NCBI GenBank assembly: GCA_028289445.1
Contig: JANQPO010000014.1
Location: 124,001-188,000, forward strand
From: Tepidamorphaceae bacterium
GTDB taxonomy: Bacteria > Pseudomonadota > Alphaproteobacteria > Rhizobiales > JAKSCL01
DNA length: 64,000 nucleotides
Direction of reading: 5' to 3'
The translations under genes and the position numbers were made by a program. Of the stretch, positions 9,053 to 18,901 are shown one piece after another. Below the pieces are notes generated by a model. It was not told the origin of the DNA. It was given only the letters and a program-made list of their open reading frames with translations, and did not search any database. How positions within the stretch are numbered: position 1 is the stretch's first letter; each line of letters starts with the position of its first letter.

Positions 9053-10360
9053 TTAGCTTGTTGTCCCCGTGGGACGATAATCATAGACCGTTTGGCCGGC
9101 AACAACGGTCTTGTGAACCCGGCCGACGAAGCGTGCTTCGTCGAACGGCGTGTTCTTCGATCGGGAACGCAGATCGTTGCGATCCAAGACCCAAGGCTCA
9201 TCTGGATCGAACAACACGAAATCGGCGGGAGCGCCCGGTTGCAGCCTGCCCTGGGGCAAGCCGAACAGGTCGGCCGGGCGCAGCGTTAGCGCCGCAATCA
9301 GCTCAAGGCACGTCAGATCGCCCGCGTGGACCAGCCGCAACAGCGCCGGCAGCAGAGTTTCAAGACCGACCGCGCCATAGGTCGCTTCCTCGAACGGATG
9401 GCGCTTGTCTTCAACGTCCTGCGGGTCGTGGCTGGAAACGATGATGTCGACGGCGCCGGTCCGCACGGCCTCGATCATCGCCATGCGGTCGGTTTCAGCA
9501 CGCAGCGGCGGCGACATCTTGCAAAACGTCCGATAGGCGCCGACGTCGATCTCGTTCAAGGTCAAATGATTGACGCTGACGCCGCAGGTCGCCGCATGGC
9601 CCTGGTCCTTGGCGCGTGCGATCCGCTCGGCCGCCGCCTGACACGACACGAGGGCCGCATGATACCGTCCGCCGGTCAACGCAACCAATTGCAGGTCGCG
9701 CTCAAGGGCGATCGTCTCCGCCTCGGTCGGCACGCCCGCCAAGCCGAGCCGAGAAGCGAACTCACCCTCGTTCATGACCCCATTGGCGGCAAGCGAAGGT
9801 TCCTCGACATGGTTCATGACCAGGGCGTCGAAATCGCGCGTGTAGGTGAGGAGACGTCGAAAGACGAGCGCGCTTTCGATAGAGCGACGGCCGTCCGTGA
9901 ATGCGATGGCGCCGGCTTTGGCAAGCAGGCCGATTTCCGTCATCTCCGCGCCCGACAGGCCTTTGGTCAGAGCTGCGGCGATTTTGACCCTGACCTTTGC
10001 CGTGGCACCGGCGCGGCGTCTGATAAAATCGACAAGCGCGATGTCGTCGATGACGGGGTCGGTGTCGGGCATCATCACGAAGGTCGTGACGCCGCCGGCG
10101 GCAGCGGCCTCGCCGGCCGTCGCCAGTGTTTCACGATACTCCGCGCCTGGCTCGCCGACGAAGACCCTGCCATCGATAAGGCCCGGCGCCATTATGCGGC
10201 CCTCGCAGTCCTCGGACGGCGTTTCGCCAATCGTTTGCGTCGTGACATCTCCGCCCATTGCAAGGATGGCACCGTCCTCGACCAGCAATCCGCCAGGTCC
10301 ATCCGTGCTGCTTGCCGGATCGACGATGTGGGCGTTCAGATATGCCCGGCGGCCGCTCAC
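9053..10360 (-). CDS. pyrC: Dihydroorotase-like protein, probably catalytically inactive (PyrC'/PyrX type)
   Basis: A 435-residue amidohydrolase-fold protein of the dihydroorotase family. The pairing HxH of the metal site, normally in DxHVHLREPG, is replaced here by [10 protein letters not shown] (63-72): R65 and F67 stand where the histidines belong. The later DHAPH-type motif reads [11 protein letters not shown], so the catalytic aspartate context is also altered. This matches the inactive dihydroorotase homologue that supports PyrB assembly in pseudomonads and is widespread in Alphaproteobacteria. It overlaps pyrB by 4 bp (ATGA), as expected for a subunit partner. If so, a functional dihydroorotase must be encoded elsewhere. 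The family is certain; loss of activity is an inference. Confidence 0.9.
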   Translation of the reverse strand: MSGRRAYLNAHIVDPASSTDGPGGLLVEDGAILAMGGDVTTQTIGETPSEDCEGRIMAPGLIDGRVFVGEPGAEYRETLATAGEAAAAGGVTTFVMMPDTDPVIDDIALVDFIRRRAGATAKVRVKIAAALTKGLSGAEMTEIGLLAKAGAIAFTDGRRSIESALVFRRLLTYTRDFDALVMNHVEEPSLAANGVMNEGEFASRLGLAGVPTEAETIALERDLQLVALTGGRYHAALVSCQAAAERIARAKDQGHAATCGVSVNHLTLNEIDVGAYRTFCKMSPPLRAETDRMAMIEAVRTGAVDIIVSSHDPQDVEDKRHPFEEATYGAVGLETLLPALLRLVHAGDLTCLELIAALTLRPADLFGLPQGRLQPGAPADFVLFDPDEPWVLDRNDLRSRSKNTPFDEARFVGRVHKTVVAGQTVYDYRPTGTTS

Positions 10361-11316
10361 AGCGGTGCTCCGTTGGACTGCCCGACCAGGGCTTCAAGCA
10401 CCGCCATGCGGACGGCAACGCCCATCTCGACCTGGTCGCGGATGACGCTTTGCGGTCCGTCCGCGACCTCAGATCCGATTTCAACGCCTCGGTTCATCGG
10501 CCCTGGATGCATCACCAGCGCATCTGGCCGCGCGATGGCCAGACGCTCCGGATCGAGCCCGAAAACCTGGAAATACTCCCGCTCCGAAGGGACGAACACG
10601 CCGCCCATGCGCTCGCGCTGGAGACGCAGCATCATGACCACGTCCACGTCCTTGAGACCCTCTTCCATTGTGTTGAACACCTCGACACCGAAGCGGTCGA
10701 TGCCAGCGGGAAGGAGGGTCGATGGGGCAATGACGCGGACGCGAGCATCAAGGGCATTCAGGAGAATGATGTTCGACCGCGCGACGCGGCTGTGGCGGAT
10801 ATCGCCGCAGATCGCCACGGTGAGCCGTTGCACACGGCCCTTGGCGCGGCGGATGGTGAGTGCGTCGAGAAGTGCTTGGGTCGGGTGCTCATGGGCGCCG
10901 TCGCCAGCGTTGACGACTGCGCAATCCACCTGATTGGCGAGCAATTCGACGGCACCGGCACTGTGGTGGCGCACCACGATGATATCCGGCCGCATGGCGT
11001 TGAGCGTGATCGCCGTATCCAAGAGCGTTTCGCCCTTTTTGACCGAAGAGGCACCGACGGCCATGTTCATGACATCGGCGCCAAGCCGCTTGCCGGCGAG
11101 TTCGAAAGAGCTTTGCGTCCGGGTCGAGGCTTCGAAGAACAGATTGATCTGTGTACGACCGCGCAGGGTGGAGGACTTCTTCTCCACCTGCCGGCTTAGT
11201 CCGACGGCCGTTTCGGCCTTGTCGAGAAGGAACTCGATGTCGGGACGAGATAGGCCTTCGATGCCGAGGAGGTGGCGGTGCCGGAAGGAGAAAGGCGTCG
11301 GATCGGGGCGCGTCAT
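10357..11316 (-). CDS. pyrB: Aspartate carbamoyltransferase catalytic subunit
   Basis: A 319-residue enzyme joining carbamoyl phosphate and aspartate in pyrimidine synthesis. The carbamoyl-phosphate loop [18 protein letters not shown] is intact, as are [11 protein letters not shown] and a closing [11 protein letters not shown]. The ATG at 11316-11314 is preferred to the TTG one codon upstream. No regulatory pyrI follows; the next gene is the dihydroorotase-like protein, with a 4-bp overlap, which suggests a PyrB-PyrC' complex. A perfect hairpin lies 4 nt before the start codon (11321-11335). Confidence 0.95.
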   Translation of the reverse strand: MTRPDPTPFSFRHRHLLGIEGLSRPDIEFLLDKAETAVGLSRQVEKKSSTLRGRTQINLFFEASTRTQSSFELAGKRLGADVMNMAVGASSVKKGETLLDTAITLNAMRPDIIVVRHHSAGAVELLANQVDCAVVNAGDGAHEHPTQALLDALTIRRAKGRVQRLTVAICGDIRHSRVARSNIILLNALDARVRVIAPSTLLPAGIDRFGVEVFNTMEEGLKDVDVVMMLRLQRERMGGVFVPSEREYFQVFGLDPERLAIARPDALVMHPGPMNRGVEIGSEVADGPQSVIRDQVEMGVAVRMAVLEALVGQSNGAPL

Positions 11317-11320
11317 CAAA

Positions 11321-11335
11321 GCCTATTCGATAGGC
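11321..11335 (-). promoter_or_regulatory. Hairpin covering the ribosome-binding region of pyrB
   Basis: GCCTAT (11321-11326) and ATAGGC (11330-11335) form a perfect 6-bp stem with a 3-nt loop, ending 4 nt before the pyrB ATG. In the mRNA it would occupy exactly the place where a Shine-Dalgarno sequence should sit. The alternatives are a protein-binding operator or chance. Confidence 0.45.
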
Positions 11336-11401
11336 GGCTCGCGCCATTACGGCAAGCGCGGATTTGGTCCGTCGAGAAAATGGACTGTGGATGGACAGTC
11401 T

Positions 11402-11872
11402 TCAAAGTGTCCGCATGTGGTCCAGTGCACCTTGAAGGATGAAGGCCGCCGCCGCCGCGTCGATCCGCTCTGCGCGCTTCTTGCGCGATAGATCGGCATC
11501 GAGCATTGCCCGCTCTGCTGCGACCGTCGACAAGCGTTCGTCGGCGAATGCGATGGGCAGATCGATAAGCGGCGTCAGGTTGCGCACGAACGCGCGGGTC
11601 GACTGAGCGCGCGGGCCTTCGGATCCATCCATGTTGAGGGGAAGACCGATGACAAGCCCGCCGACGCCTTGATCGGCGCAGACTCGCCTGATTTCAGCGG
11701 CATCGGCGGAGAACTTGGCGCGCTTCAGTGTCCTCAAGGCCGTGGCGATCCGGCGCTCGACATCGGACAGCGCCAGGCCGATGGTCTTCGTGCCGAGATC
11801 GAGCCCCAGGAGCCGTTGACCTGCTGGCACCGCGCCTTTCAGGGCGCCAAGATCGGCGGAAAAGTCGTGCAT
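11402..11872 (-). CDS. ruvX: Putative Holliday junction resolvase RuvX/YqgF
   Basis: A 156-residue RNase H-fold protein. The first strand carries the catalytic aspartate in [18 protein letters not shown] (about 21-38), followed by [16 protein letters not shown] and [15 protein letters not shown], and a last acidic residue in [16 protein letters not shown]. Members of the family process pre-16S rRNA and have been proposed as resolvases. It stands 85 bp upstream of pyrB on the same strand and diverges from the metallo-hydrolase gene. Confidence 0.93.
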   Translation of the reverse strand: MHDFSADLGALKGAVPAGQRLLGLDLGTKTIGLALSDVERRIATALRTLKRAKFSADAAEIRRVCADQGVGGLVIGLPLNMDGSEGPRAQSTRAFVRNLTPLIDLPIAFADERLSTVAAERAMLDADLSRKKRAERIDAAAAAFILQGALDHMRTL

Positions 11873-11952
11873 GGCGGCGATCGGCGTCGGTTGTCAGCGA
11901 AGGTGCCGGGGTTATACTTCCAGCATCACCGTTTGCACAGAGAGGATCCATC

Positions 11953-12651
11953 ATGCAGATCACCTGGCTTGGCCATGCCGCCTTTCGCGTCGAGATACCG
12001 GGCGCTGTGATCCTGATTGATCCTTTCCTCTCCGGCAGCCCGACGTTCGACGGCGATCCCATGGACGCGGCCAAGGGATGCACCCATGTGGCGCTGACCC
12101 ATGGGCACGACGATCATGTCGGCGATGCGGTGGCGATCCTCAAAGAAACCGGCGCGCAGCTTATCTCGAACTTCGAGATTTATGCGTGGCTGGCAGAGCA
12201 GGGCGTCGAAAACGCCAATCCGGGCAACCCTGGCGGCACGGTCGATTGCGGCAGTTTTCGAACGACGTTCACCGTTGCCAATCACTCGTCGGGCACACGG
12301 CAAAACGGTCAGTCGATCTATCTCGGAAATCCCTGCGGTCTGGTGTTCGAAGCCGAGGGACAGCCGACGCTCTACCACATGGGCGACACCAATATGTTCG
12401 GCGACATGGCGCTGATCCAGGAGTTCCACCAGCCGGATGTCGGTATCGTGCCGATCGGCGACCGGTTCACCATGGGTGGACGTCAGGCGGCGGTGGCCTG
12501 CACCCGCTATTTCGATTTTCGCGTCATCGTTCCCTGCCACTACGGAACTTTTCCGATCATCGACCAGACGCCGGACCTCTTCCTGGCTGAAATGGGCAGC
12601 GACGCCGGTAAGGTGAAGGTCGCGGAGATCGGCGCGCCGTTCGACGTCTAA
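11953..12651 (+). CDS. Metal-dependent hydrolase, UPF0173 (metallo-beta-lactamase fold)
   Basis: A 232-residue protein beginning [15 protein letters not shown]. The metal-binding motif is [10 protein letters not shown] (about 54-63), and further ligands appear in [16 protein letters not shown] and [11 protein letters not shown]. This is the UPF0173/UlaG-like group, whose physiological substrate is unknown in bacteria. AGAGGAT lies at a good distance before the ATG at 11953. It diverges from ruvX across 80 bp. A hairpin with a T-rich end follows the gene (12710-12732). Confidence 0.92.
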   Translation: MQITWLGHAAFRVEIPGAVILIDPFLSGSPTFDGDPMDAAKGCTHVALTHGHDDHVGDAVAILKETGAQLISNFEIYAWLAEQGVENANPGNPGGTVDCGSFRTTFTVANHSSGTRQNGQSIYLGNPCGLVFEAEGQPTLYHMGDTNMFGDMALIQEFHQPDVGIVPIGDRFTMGGRQAAVACTRYFDFRVIVPCHYGTFPIIDQTPDLFLAEMGSDAGKVKVAEIGAPFDV

Positions 12652-12709
12652 GGTCCGCCCATTTGAGGATTTGACAAGCGGAGCGGCGATCCGCAAAAGA
12701 CGGGGCACG

Positions 12710-12732
12710 AGTCGCGCAAGCGGCTGTCTTTT
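12710..12732 (+). terminator. Hairpin with GCAA tetraloop and T-rich tail, between UPF0173 and gatC
   Basis: AGTCGC (12710-12715) pairs with GCGGCT (12720-12725, one G-U pair) around a GCAA loop, and GTCTTTT (12726-12732) follows at once. GTCTTTT can also pair with AAAAGAC at 12695-12701, extending the structure. It could end transcription of the upstream gene. Since gatC starts only 12-24 nt later, it could equally act as a leader hairpin or attenuator. Confidence 0.5.
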
Positions 12733-12756
12733 CCACTCCATGCGATGGACCAGCCG

Positions 12757-13044
12757 ATGTCGGTCACCAAGGACACCGTAAAGCACGTCGCGCGGCTCGC
12801 CCGCATCGCCGTCACCGAGGAGGAGGCGGAGCGAATGACCGGCGAACTGTCCTCTATTCTCGACTGGGTCGACCAGCTGAACGAGGTTGACGTCGACGGT
12901 GTCGAACCGATGACGTCAGTTGTCGAAACGGCGATGAAAATGCGCGAGGATACGGTGACGAAGGGCGGTCATCCGGGTGTTGTCGTCGGTAATGCGCCAG
13001 TTGAGGACGACAACTTCTTTGTTGTGCCGAAAGTTGTTGAGTAA
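12757..13044 (+). CDS. gatC: Glutamyl/aspartyl-tRNA(Gln/Asn) amidotransferase subunit C
   Basis: A 95-residue GatC, the small clamp subunit that holds GatA and GatB together in the enzyme converting Glu-tRNA(Gln), and often Asp-tRNA(Asn), to the amidated form. It reads [19 protein letters not shown], then a helix ending [17 protein letters not shown] and a C-terminal strand [11 protein letters not shown], the standard GatC layout. An in-frame ATG four codons upstream (12745) is an alternative start; homologues favour the one used here. A perfect TTGACA lies at 12671-12676, but its -10 is poor. Confidence 0.94.
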   Translation: MSVTKDTVKHVARLARIAVTEEEAERMTGELSSILDWVDQLNEVDVDGVEPMTSVVETAMKMREDTVTKGGHPGVVVGNAPVEDDNFFVVPKVVE

Positions 13045-13073
13045 TGTGCTCCAGTTCATTCATTTCATTCAGA

Positions 13074-13092
13074 TTTCTGACTCTTTCAGAAA
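13074..13092 (+). other. Hairpin between gatC and the GNAT gene
   Basis: TTTCTGA (13074-13080) and TCAGAAA (13086-13092) form a 7-bp stem with a CTCTT loop, 30 nt after the gatC stop. No T-run follows, so it is more likely to stabilise or process the transcript than to end it. The 118-bp gap also holds short TTCATT repeats (13055-13070) and no gene. Confidence 0.4.
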
Positions 13093-13162
13093 ATCCGATT
13101 GCGCCCAGAGATGCGGCTTCTGGCAGCGTTTTGGCGTGTGGGATGGCCGCTGAAGCCACAAA

Positions 13163-13666
13163 ATGGGCGAGATCGAGGCGATGACGACCGCCCGTGTGAA
13201 GGTCGATATTGAATCGCCGCTGTCGGACGACTGCCGGCGGCTGATCGACGCCCTCAATCGGACGCTGCTGGCGCTGACGCCGCCCGCGTTCTGCTTCCAC
13301 ATGATGCCGGAAGAGATGGCGGAACCCGAGACCACGGTGTTCGTTGCCAGGGTCGACGGCCAGGCGGTTGCTTGCGGCGCTCTGAAACGGCATGGCGGCG
13401 GCATCGGCGAGGTGAAGCGCATGTACACTGAACCCGCGTTTCAGGGCCAGGGGCTCGGCAGATGCATCCTTGATGCGATTGAGGCGCAGGCACATGCGGA
13501 CGGTCTTACCCGATTGGTCCTTGAAACCGGTGATCGCCATCCGGCCGCCTGGCGCGTTTACGAGCGCGCGGGCTTTTCGCGCTGCGGTCCGGTTCTCGAC
13601 TATCCAGACAGCGGCTGGTCGGTGTTCTATGAGAAACACGTGACGGAACGAACCGAGGCAGCATGA
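13163..13666 (+). CDS. GNAT family N-acetyltransferase within the gat cluster
   Basis: A 167-residue GNAT. The acetyl-CoA site is seen as [27 protein letters not shown] (about 91-117, with the Q/RxxGxG motif QGQGLG), followed by [21 protein letters not shown]. The target is unknown; proteins of this sort acetylate small amines, antibiotics or protein N-termini. Its stop overlaps the gatA start in an ATGA, so gatA translation is probably coupled to it. The start is uncertain, with ATGs at 13163 and 13181. Confidence 0.85.
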   Translation: MGEIEAMTTARVKVDIESPLSDDCRRLIDALNRTLLALTPPAFCFHMMPEEMAEPETTVFVARVDGQAVACGALKRHGGGIGEVKRMYTEPAFQGQGLGRCILDAIEAQAHADGLTRLVLETGDRHPAAWRVYERAGFSRCGPVLDYPDSGWSVFYEKHVTERTEAA

Positions 13667-15138
13667 GCGACCTGACTCATTTGACGCTGGCTGAGGCGCG
13701 TGACGGCCTGAAACGCAAGGATTTCAAGGCGCGCGAGCTGGCCGATGCTTATCTGGCGGCGATCGAAGCCGCCAATTCGTCGCTGAACGCCTATATCACG
13801 GTGACAGCCGACAAAGCGCAGTCCATGGCCCAGGCCAGCGATAAACGGCTTCAGACGGGCGATACGCGCCCTCTGGAGGGCATTCCACTTGGCATCAAGG
13901 ACCTGTTCTGCACAAAGGGCGTCCACAGCCAAGCGGCAAGCCATGTGCTGGACGGGTTCAAGCCGGACTATGAGTCGACGGTCACGGCCAATCTTTGGGC
14001 CGATGGCGCGGTCATGCTCGGCAAGCTCAATATGGACGAGTTTGCGATGGGGTCGTCCAACGAGACGTCCTATTACGGCCCAGTCACCAACCCGTGGCGC
14101 CGCGCCGGTTCGAACCAGTCGTTGGTTCCAGGCGGCTCATCGGGCGGTTCAGCCTCCGCGGTTGCCGGGTTTCTTTGCGCCGGTGCAACCGCGACGGATA
14201 CCGGCGGATCGATCCGCCAGCCGGCGGGTCTGACAGGTACGGTCGGCACGAAGCCGACCTATGGCCGATGTTCACGTTGGGGCATCGTTGCCTTCGCATC
14301 CTCGCTCGATCAGGCCGGGCCACTCGCCCGCACCGTGCGCGACAACGCCATCTTGTTGCGCTCCATGGCGTCCGTCGACGAATTGGACACGACCAGTGTC
14401 GACAAGCCGGTGCCCGACTACGAGGCCGTTGTCGGGGAGGGGGTGAAGGGGCTCAAGATCGGTATCCCTAAGGAATACCGCATGGACGGGATGGCGGACG
14501 AGATCGAAGCACTCTGGCAAAGGGGCATCGAATGGATGCGCGATGCCGGTGCTGAGATCGTCGATATCTCGCTGCCTCATACGAAATACGCATTGCCGGC
14601 CTACTACATCGTTGCCCCGGCGGAAGCCTCATCCAATCTGGCGCGTTACGACGGCGTGCGCTATGGCCTCAGGGTTCCTGGCGACGATATCATTGACATG
14701 TATGAGAAATCCCGTTCGGCCGGCTTCGGCGCGGAAGTCAAGCGGCGGGTGCTCATCGGCACCTATGTGCTGTCGTCCGGCTACTACGATGCCTATTACC
14801 TGCGCGCGCAAAAGGTGCGCACGCTGATCAAGCGCGATTTCGAAACGGTGTTCGCCGAAGGGGTGGACGCGATCTTGACGCCGACGACGCCGAATGCGGC
14901 ATTCGCGCCAGGCGAGATCACCGATCCGGTAGCGATGTATCTCAACGACATTTTCACGGTGACGGTGAACATGGCCGGCCTGCCAGGCATCTCCGTACCG
15001 GCTGGGCTCGATGCCGCCGGTCTGCCCCTTGGACTGCAGCTTATCGGCCGCCCGTTCGACGAGGAGACCTTGTTTCGCGCCGGCCAGGTTATCGAAGACG
15101 CCGCCGGCCGGTTCGAACCAGAAAATTGGTGGGCGTGA
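13663..15138 (+). CDS. gatA: Glutamyl/aspartyl-tRNA(Gln/Asn) amidotransferase subunit A
   Basis: A 491-residue amidase-signature enzyme that releases ammonia from glutamine for the tRNA-bound transamidation by GatB. The Ser-cisSer-Lys triad is intact: K79 in PLGIKDLF, S159 in PGGSSGGSA and S183 in [10 protein letters not shown]. The GatA-specific stretch [20 protein letters not shown] follows. Translation is probably coupled to the GNAT gene upstream (ATGA overlap). Confidence 0.97.
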   Translation: MSDLTHLTLAEARDGLKRKDFKARELADAYLAAIEAANSSLNAYITVTADKAQSMAQASDKRLQTGDTRPLEGIPLGIKDLFCTKGVHSQAASHVLDGFKPDYESTVTANLWADGAVMLGKLNMDEFAMGSSNETSYYGPVTNPWRRAGSNQSLVPGGSSGGSASAVAGFLCAGATATDTGGSIRQPAGLTGTVGTKPTYGRCSRWGIVAFASSLDQAGPLARTVRDNAILLRSMASVDELDTTSVDKPVPDYEAVVGEGVKGLKIGIPKEYRMDGMADEIEALWQRGIEWMRDAGAEIVDISLPHTKYALPAYYIVAPAEASSNLARYDGVRYGLRVPGDDIIDMYEKSRSAGFGAEVKRRVLIGTYVLSSGYYDAYYLRAQKVRTLIKRDFETVFAEGVDAILTPTTPNAAFAPGEITDPVAMYLNDIFTVTVNMAGLPGISVPAGLDAAGLPLGLQLIGRPFDEETLFRAGQVIEDAAGRFEPENWWA

Positions 15139-15270
15139 GCGACCGGCGCGCCGGTATCCACCGAAATTTACGGAAAACTGGGATTGCGCTCGCGGATCGC
15201 CGTTTTCAGTGCTTAATCGTCCGGCAAAACCGATCAAGATTGCGGCGGACGAAAGAGGCGTAGGACAGGC

Positions 15271-15807
15271 ATGGGTTGGAAGCAGGCACGGTTTTTTCTC
15301 ATTCTGGCCATGCTGGCGCTATTCCTGGCCGGCACCCAAAGCTCTTTTGTTGGTGCGAGCCGCGATGCGGCCTTCGTGGAAGCCAGTGTTCTGGCCGCCT
15401 ATCCCTCCAATGTCATCCTGGAGGAAGAGGGCCGCTTATGGCGCTACAAGGGACGGGATGCGGGGCAGGGCTCGGCGTTTGCGGGTGCTGCAAGCTTTGC
15501 GGTCGGGCTTACCGATCTGGCGCGCTGGTCGGGCCTGTGGCAAGCCATTTTCGCGGGGCTGGGGGCGGTGTGGCTGTTTTGGTGCGGCTATTATTGGCCC
15601 CACAACCTGCGGCGCATGGGCCGCTTCGGGGTTGGAGTGTGTTTGCTGGTCGCGGGATATTTTGCCTACGATTTCGGCGCCTGGACCGTCTGGACCCAAG
15701 GCTTGCCTTTGAATGGCAGCACGATCGCTCAGGGTGCCGCCAAGGGCTGGGTCGATCTCTTCATGTGGCTTCACGGCGACCTCCAGGCGCGGGGATTGCT
15801 GGGCTAG
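15271..15807 (+). CDS. Hypothetical membrane protein between gatA and gatB
   Basis: A 178-residue protein with an N-terminal hydrophobic segment (about 6-24, FFLILAMLALFLAG) and two more at about 91-110 and 117-136, separated by an extracytoplasmic-looking region around 30-85. Tryptophan-rich patches flank the last two helices. No family is recognised. It is inserted between gatA and gatB with 130 bp before it and a hairpin after it, so it may be a separate unit carried in the same direction. Confidence 0.7.
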   Translation: MGWKQARFFLILAMLALFLAGTQSSFVGASRDAAFVEASVLAAYPSNVILEEEGRLWRYKGRDAGQGSAFAGAASFAVGLTDLARWSGLWQAIFAGLGAVWLFWCGYYWPHNLRRMGRFGVGVCLLVAGYFAYDFGAWTVWTQGLPLNGSTIAQGAAKGWVDLFMWLHGDLQARGLLG

Positions 15808-15809
15808 GC

Positions 15810-15826
15810 GATCGGTTCAACCGATC
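15810..15826 (+). terminator. Perfect hairpin just after the membrane-protein gene
   Basis: GATCGGTT (15810-15817) is the exact complement of AACCGATC (15819-15826), which folds as a 6-bp stem with a TTCAA loop two nucleotides after the TAG. No T-run follows, so termination would have to be weak or Rho-assisted. Confidence 0.4.
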
Positions 15827-15896
15827 TTGACGCTGCGTAGAATTCGGATTTCAAGTCGGTGCGAGCGGATCGACACCACACAGCAAGGATAGCGCG

Positions 15897-17375
15897 ATGA
15901 CGGTTCACGTTCGCGACGCGAAGCCCGACAACCTGATCAAGGGCGCCACAGGCGACTGGGAGATCATCATCGGGCTTGAGGTCCACGCCCAGGTGTTGTC
16001 TGAGGCAAAGCTCTTTTCCGGCGCGTCCGCGGCCTATGGCGGCGAGCCGAACGCCCATGTGAGCCTCGTTGACGCCGCGATGCCCGGCATGCTGCCGGTG
16101 ATCAACGAGGAATGCGTCAAACAGGCGATCCGGACCGGGCTCGGGCTGAAGGCGGAGATCAATCTGCGGTCCGTCTTCGACCGCAAGAACTATTTCTATC
16201 CCGACCTGCCGCAGGGCTATCAGATTTCCCAGTACAAACAGCCGGTTGTCGGCGAAGGCGTTGTGCTGGTCGACATCGGCGAGGAGACGATCGAAGTCGG
16301 TATTGAACGGCTTCACCTGGAACAGGACGCCGGCAAGTCGGTGCACGATCTGCATCCGGCGATGAGCTATGTCGATCTCAATCGGTCCGGCGTGGCGCTG
16401 ATGGAGATCGTGTCGCGGCCCGATCTGCGCTCGGCGGAGGAGGCGCGGGCCTACGTGACCAAGCTGCGCTCGATCCTGCGGTATCTGGGCACTTGCGACG
16501 GCAATATGGAGCAGGGGTCGCTTAGGGCCGACGTCAACGTTTCGGTTCGCAAGCCCGGCGCGCCACTGGGAACGCGCTGCGAGATCAAGAACATCAACTC
16601 AATCCGTTTCATCGGCCAAGCGATTGAGGTCGAGGCTAGGCGCCAGATTGCCATTTTGGAGGACGGCGGAACGATCGACCAGGAAACCCGTCTGTTCGAT
16701 CCAAAGGAAGGTGTCACACGGTCGATGCGCTCCAAGGAGGAGGCGCACGACTATCGCTATTTCCCCGACCCGGATCTGTTGCCGCTCGAATTCGACCAGG
16801 CCTATGTCGACGCGCTTGCCGAAGCGCTGCCGGAGCTGCCGGACGAGAAGAAAGCGCGGTTTGTCGAAGACCTCGGCCTGAAGCCCTATGACGCCGGCGT
16901 TTTGGTCGCGGATAAGGCAACGGCCGACTATTTCGAGGCGGTGGCCGCCGGGCGCGATGCCAAGCTTGCGGCGAACTGGGTCATCAACGAGCTGCTGGGC
17001 GCGTTGAACAAAGCAGATAAAACCATTGAAGAGTCGCCTGTTTCGGCCGATCAGCTCGGCGCGGTCGTCGATATGATCGCCGACGGAACGATCTCCGGGA
17101 AGATCGCCAAGGACTTGTTCGAGATCGTTCTTGCCGAGGGCGGCGATCCGCGTGCCATCGTCGAAGAACGCGGCATGAAACAGGTCACCGATCTGTCTGC
17201 GATCGAGGCCGCCGTCGACGAGATCATTGCCGCCAATCCGGATAAGGTGGAGCAAGCGAAGACCAAGCCCGGCCTGATCGGGTGGTTTGTCGGCCAGGTC
17301 ATGAAGGCGACCGGCGGCAAGGCCAATCCGCAAGCCGTCAACCAGATGCTGCGGGACAAGATCGGCACCGAATGA
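15897..17375 (+). CDS. gatB: Aspartyl/glutamyl-tRNA(Asn/Gln) amidotransferase subunit B
   Basis: A 492-residue GatB, the subunit that activates the tRNA-bound glutamate or aspartate by phosphorylation and transfers ammonia to it. It shows the family signatures [13 protein letters not shown] (about 22-34), [36 protein letters not shown] and a C-terminal GatB/Yqey domain ending [22 protein letters not shown]. The long N-terminal lead before WEI is usual in Alphaproteobacteria. It is separated from gatA by the membrane-protein gene and overlaps a GNAT gene at its 3' end. Confidence 0.97.
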   Translation: MTVHVRDAKPDNLIKGATGDWEIIIGLEVHAQVLSEAKLFSGASAAYGGEPNAHVSLVDAAMPGMLPVINEECVKQAIRTGLGLKAEINLRSVFDRKNYFYPDLPQGYQISQYKQPVVGEGVVLVDIGEETIEVGIERLHLEQDAGKSVHDLHPAMSYVDLNRSGVALMEIVSRPDLRSAEEARAYVTKLRSILRYLGTCDGNMEQGSLRADVNVSVRKPGAPLGTRCEIKNINSIRFIGQAIEVEARRQIAILEDGGTIDQETRLFDPKEGVTRSMRSKEEAHDYRYFPDPDLLPLEFDQAYVDALAEALPELPDEKKARFVEDLGLKPYDAGVLVADKATADYFEAVAAGRDAKLAANWVINELLGALNKADKTIEESPVSADQLGAVVDMIADGTISGKIAKDLFEIVLAEGGDPRAIVEERGMKQVTDLSAIEAAVDEIIAANPDKVEQAKTKPGLIGWFVGQVMKATGGKANPQAVNQMLRDKIGTE

Positions 17376-17878
17376 CCGAACAAGCCGAAATCCGCGACGG
17401 TCGAATGGACGATATGGCGGCCGTGCGGTCGCTCTTGGTCGAGACCTGGCACGACACCTATGACGATCTGATTGGTCCCGGGAAAGTGCGTCAGATCACC
17501 GATAAATGGCACAGCGAGGACATTCTGGCACGTCAAGTCGAGATGACGGACGCATGTTTCCTGGTCGCAGAGGCCCCGGACGCTGGGATTGTCGGTCACG
17601 CCTTTGCCTATCCCGATGGGGAAGGCGTGTTTTTGAGCAGGCTGTATGTGAGACCGACGGCGCAAGGCTGCGGCCTCGGTGCCCAATTGCTGGGGGATTT
17701 AACCCGGCGGTTTCCTGACGTTCAGCAGATACACCTTGAGGTCGAGGTCAACAACGTGCGGGCGAAGACGTTTTACGAGCGTCATGGCTTTAGCGTTACG
17801 GGCCGCGTCGAGCATTGCGGCGACGAGGTCGGCGTCCCAGCGTTTGTGATGGAAAAGTCATTCCAATCAGCTGGCTAG
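17372..17878 (+). CDS. GNAT family N-acetyltransferase coupled to gatB
   Basis: A 168-residue GNAT. The start is the ATG at 17372, which overlaps the gatB TGA as ATGA; a longer frame reaching back to 17282 lies inside gatB. The acetyl-CoA motif is [18 protein letters not shown] (about 91-108) and the fold closes with [20 protein letters not shown], typical of the RimI-like group. The sequence differs clearly from the other GNAT in this cluster, so the two are not a recent duplication. The substrate is unknown. Confidence 0.86.
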   Translation: MTEQAEIRDGRMDDMAAVRSLLVETWHDTYDDLIGPGKVRQITDKWHSEDILARQVEMTDACFLVAEAPDAGIVGHAFAYPDGEGVFLSRLYVRPTAQGCGLGAQLLGDLTRRFPDVQQIHLEVEVNNVRAKTFYERHGFSVTGRVEHCGDEVGVPAFVMEKSFQSAG

Positions 17879-17903
17879 CTGCGTTCGCTGACGCACGCAA
17901 CGG

Positions 17904-18848
17904 CTAGGTCTCGCCCGTTTCGATGTTCAGAATCTCGTCATGATGGCGGCGCGACTGGGCCTCGATGAAGACGCGCGTCACCTCCGGGTATCGGGATTTG
18001 ATGGCCTTTTCCAGGCTGTAGATCGTTTCCTCAACCGAACCGACCGTCAGATCGTTGCGGAAATCCAGGCTGATGGCCATTAGCACGTCCGTCGGGCCGT
18101 AATGGACCGAACGCAGCTCGTTGATCTCGCGCACGCTCGATCGAGACATGATGATCTCGCTGACGCCGGTGACAAGGCCGGTCTCGGCGGATTCGCCGAT
18201 CAGAAGGCCCTTGGTCTCGATGGCCAAGACGACAGCGGTCGCGGCCAAGATCAGCCCGATCGCCACCGAGGCGGCGCCGTCAAGCCACGCCTGTCCTGCC
18301 ACCTGCGCCAGCGCGATGCCGACGGCCGCGACGATCAGTCCGAGCATGGCGGCAGTGTCTTCAAACAGGACCGTGAAGACGGTCGGGTCCTTCGATTTGA
18401 TCACGGCTTCGATCACGCCGCGCTTGCCGCGCCGCAGGTTGAATTCCTTGTAGGCAATCCACCAGGCAAAACCCTCAAAGATCATCGCAAGGCCCAGCAC
18501 GACGTAGTTGACCATCGGGCTGGTGATCGGATGGGGATGGATGATCTTCTGAATGCCTTCGTAGAGCGAGACACCGGCACCGACGGCAAAGATCATGATC
18601 GCGACGACGAAGGCCCAGAAATAAAGCTCTGGTCCGTAGCCGAATGGATGTTTCTCGTCCGCCGGGCGTGCGGCCCGGCGCATGCCATGCAGGAGCAGCC
18701 CTTGATTGCCGGTGTCCACCAGCGAGTGGATGCCCTCCGACAGCATGGCCGAGGAGCCGGTATAGAAGGCTGCCGCGAACTTGGTCACCGCGATCAGCCC
18801 ATTGCCGACGAGCGCGGCGTAGATCACCCGTTTCGATCCTGCGGCCAT
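17904..18848 (-). CDS. Cation diffusion facilitator family transporter
   Basis: About 314 residues. It is a CDF-type inner-membrane exporter of divalent metals such as zinc, iron or manganese. Six hydrophobic helices are visible in the first 210 residues. The metal site of helix 2 is intact in SEGIHSLVDTGNQ (HxxxD), while the helix-5 counterpart is FEDTAAM rather than HxxxD, as in one CDF branch. A cytoplasmic domain of about 80 residues follows. The ATG at 18848 (MAAGSKRV) has AAGG at 9 nt; earlier ATGs at 18857 and 18908 are possible, but the latter overlaps the divergent gene. Confidence 0.9.
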   Translation of the reverse strand: MAAGSKRVIYAALVGNGLIAVTKFAAAFYTGSSAMLSEGIHSLVDTGNQGLLLHGMRRAARPADEKHPFGYGPELYFWAFVVAIMIFAVGAGVSLYEGIQKIIHPHPITSPMVNYVVLGLAMIFEGFAWWIAYKEFNLRRGKRGVIEAVIKSKDPTVFTVLFEDTAAMLGLIVAAVGIALAQVAGQAWLDGAASVAIGLILAATAVVLAIETKGLLIGESAETGLVTGVSEIIMSRSSVREINELRSVHYGPTDVLMAISLDFRNDLTVGSVEETIYSLEKAIKSRYPEVTRVFIEAQSRRHHDEILNIETGET

Positions 18849-18901
18849 CCCTCGCATCCTTGTGACTGGTTCGGATCGGCGACCCCATTTAGGTTCTGCC
18901 A

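Noticed and set aside
9326..10933. 535-residue open frame on the plus strand
   Set aside because: It is antisense to the PyrC-like and PyrB genes, has low-complexity Arg/Ser-rich translation and no family features. It is a shadow of GC-rich coding sequence.
13055..13070. TTCATT short repeats as a possible CRISPR or satellite
   Set aside because: Only three short imperfect units, no spacers; a local low-complexity patch.
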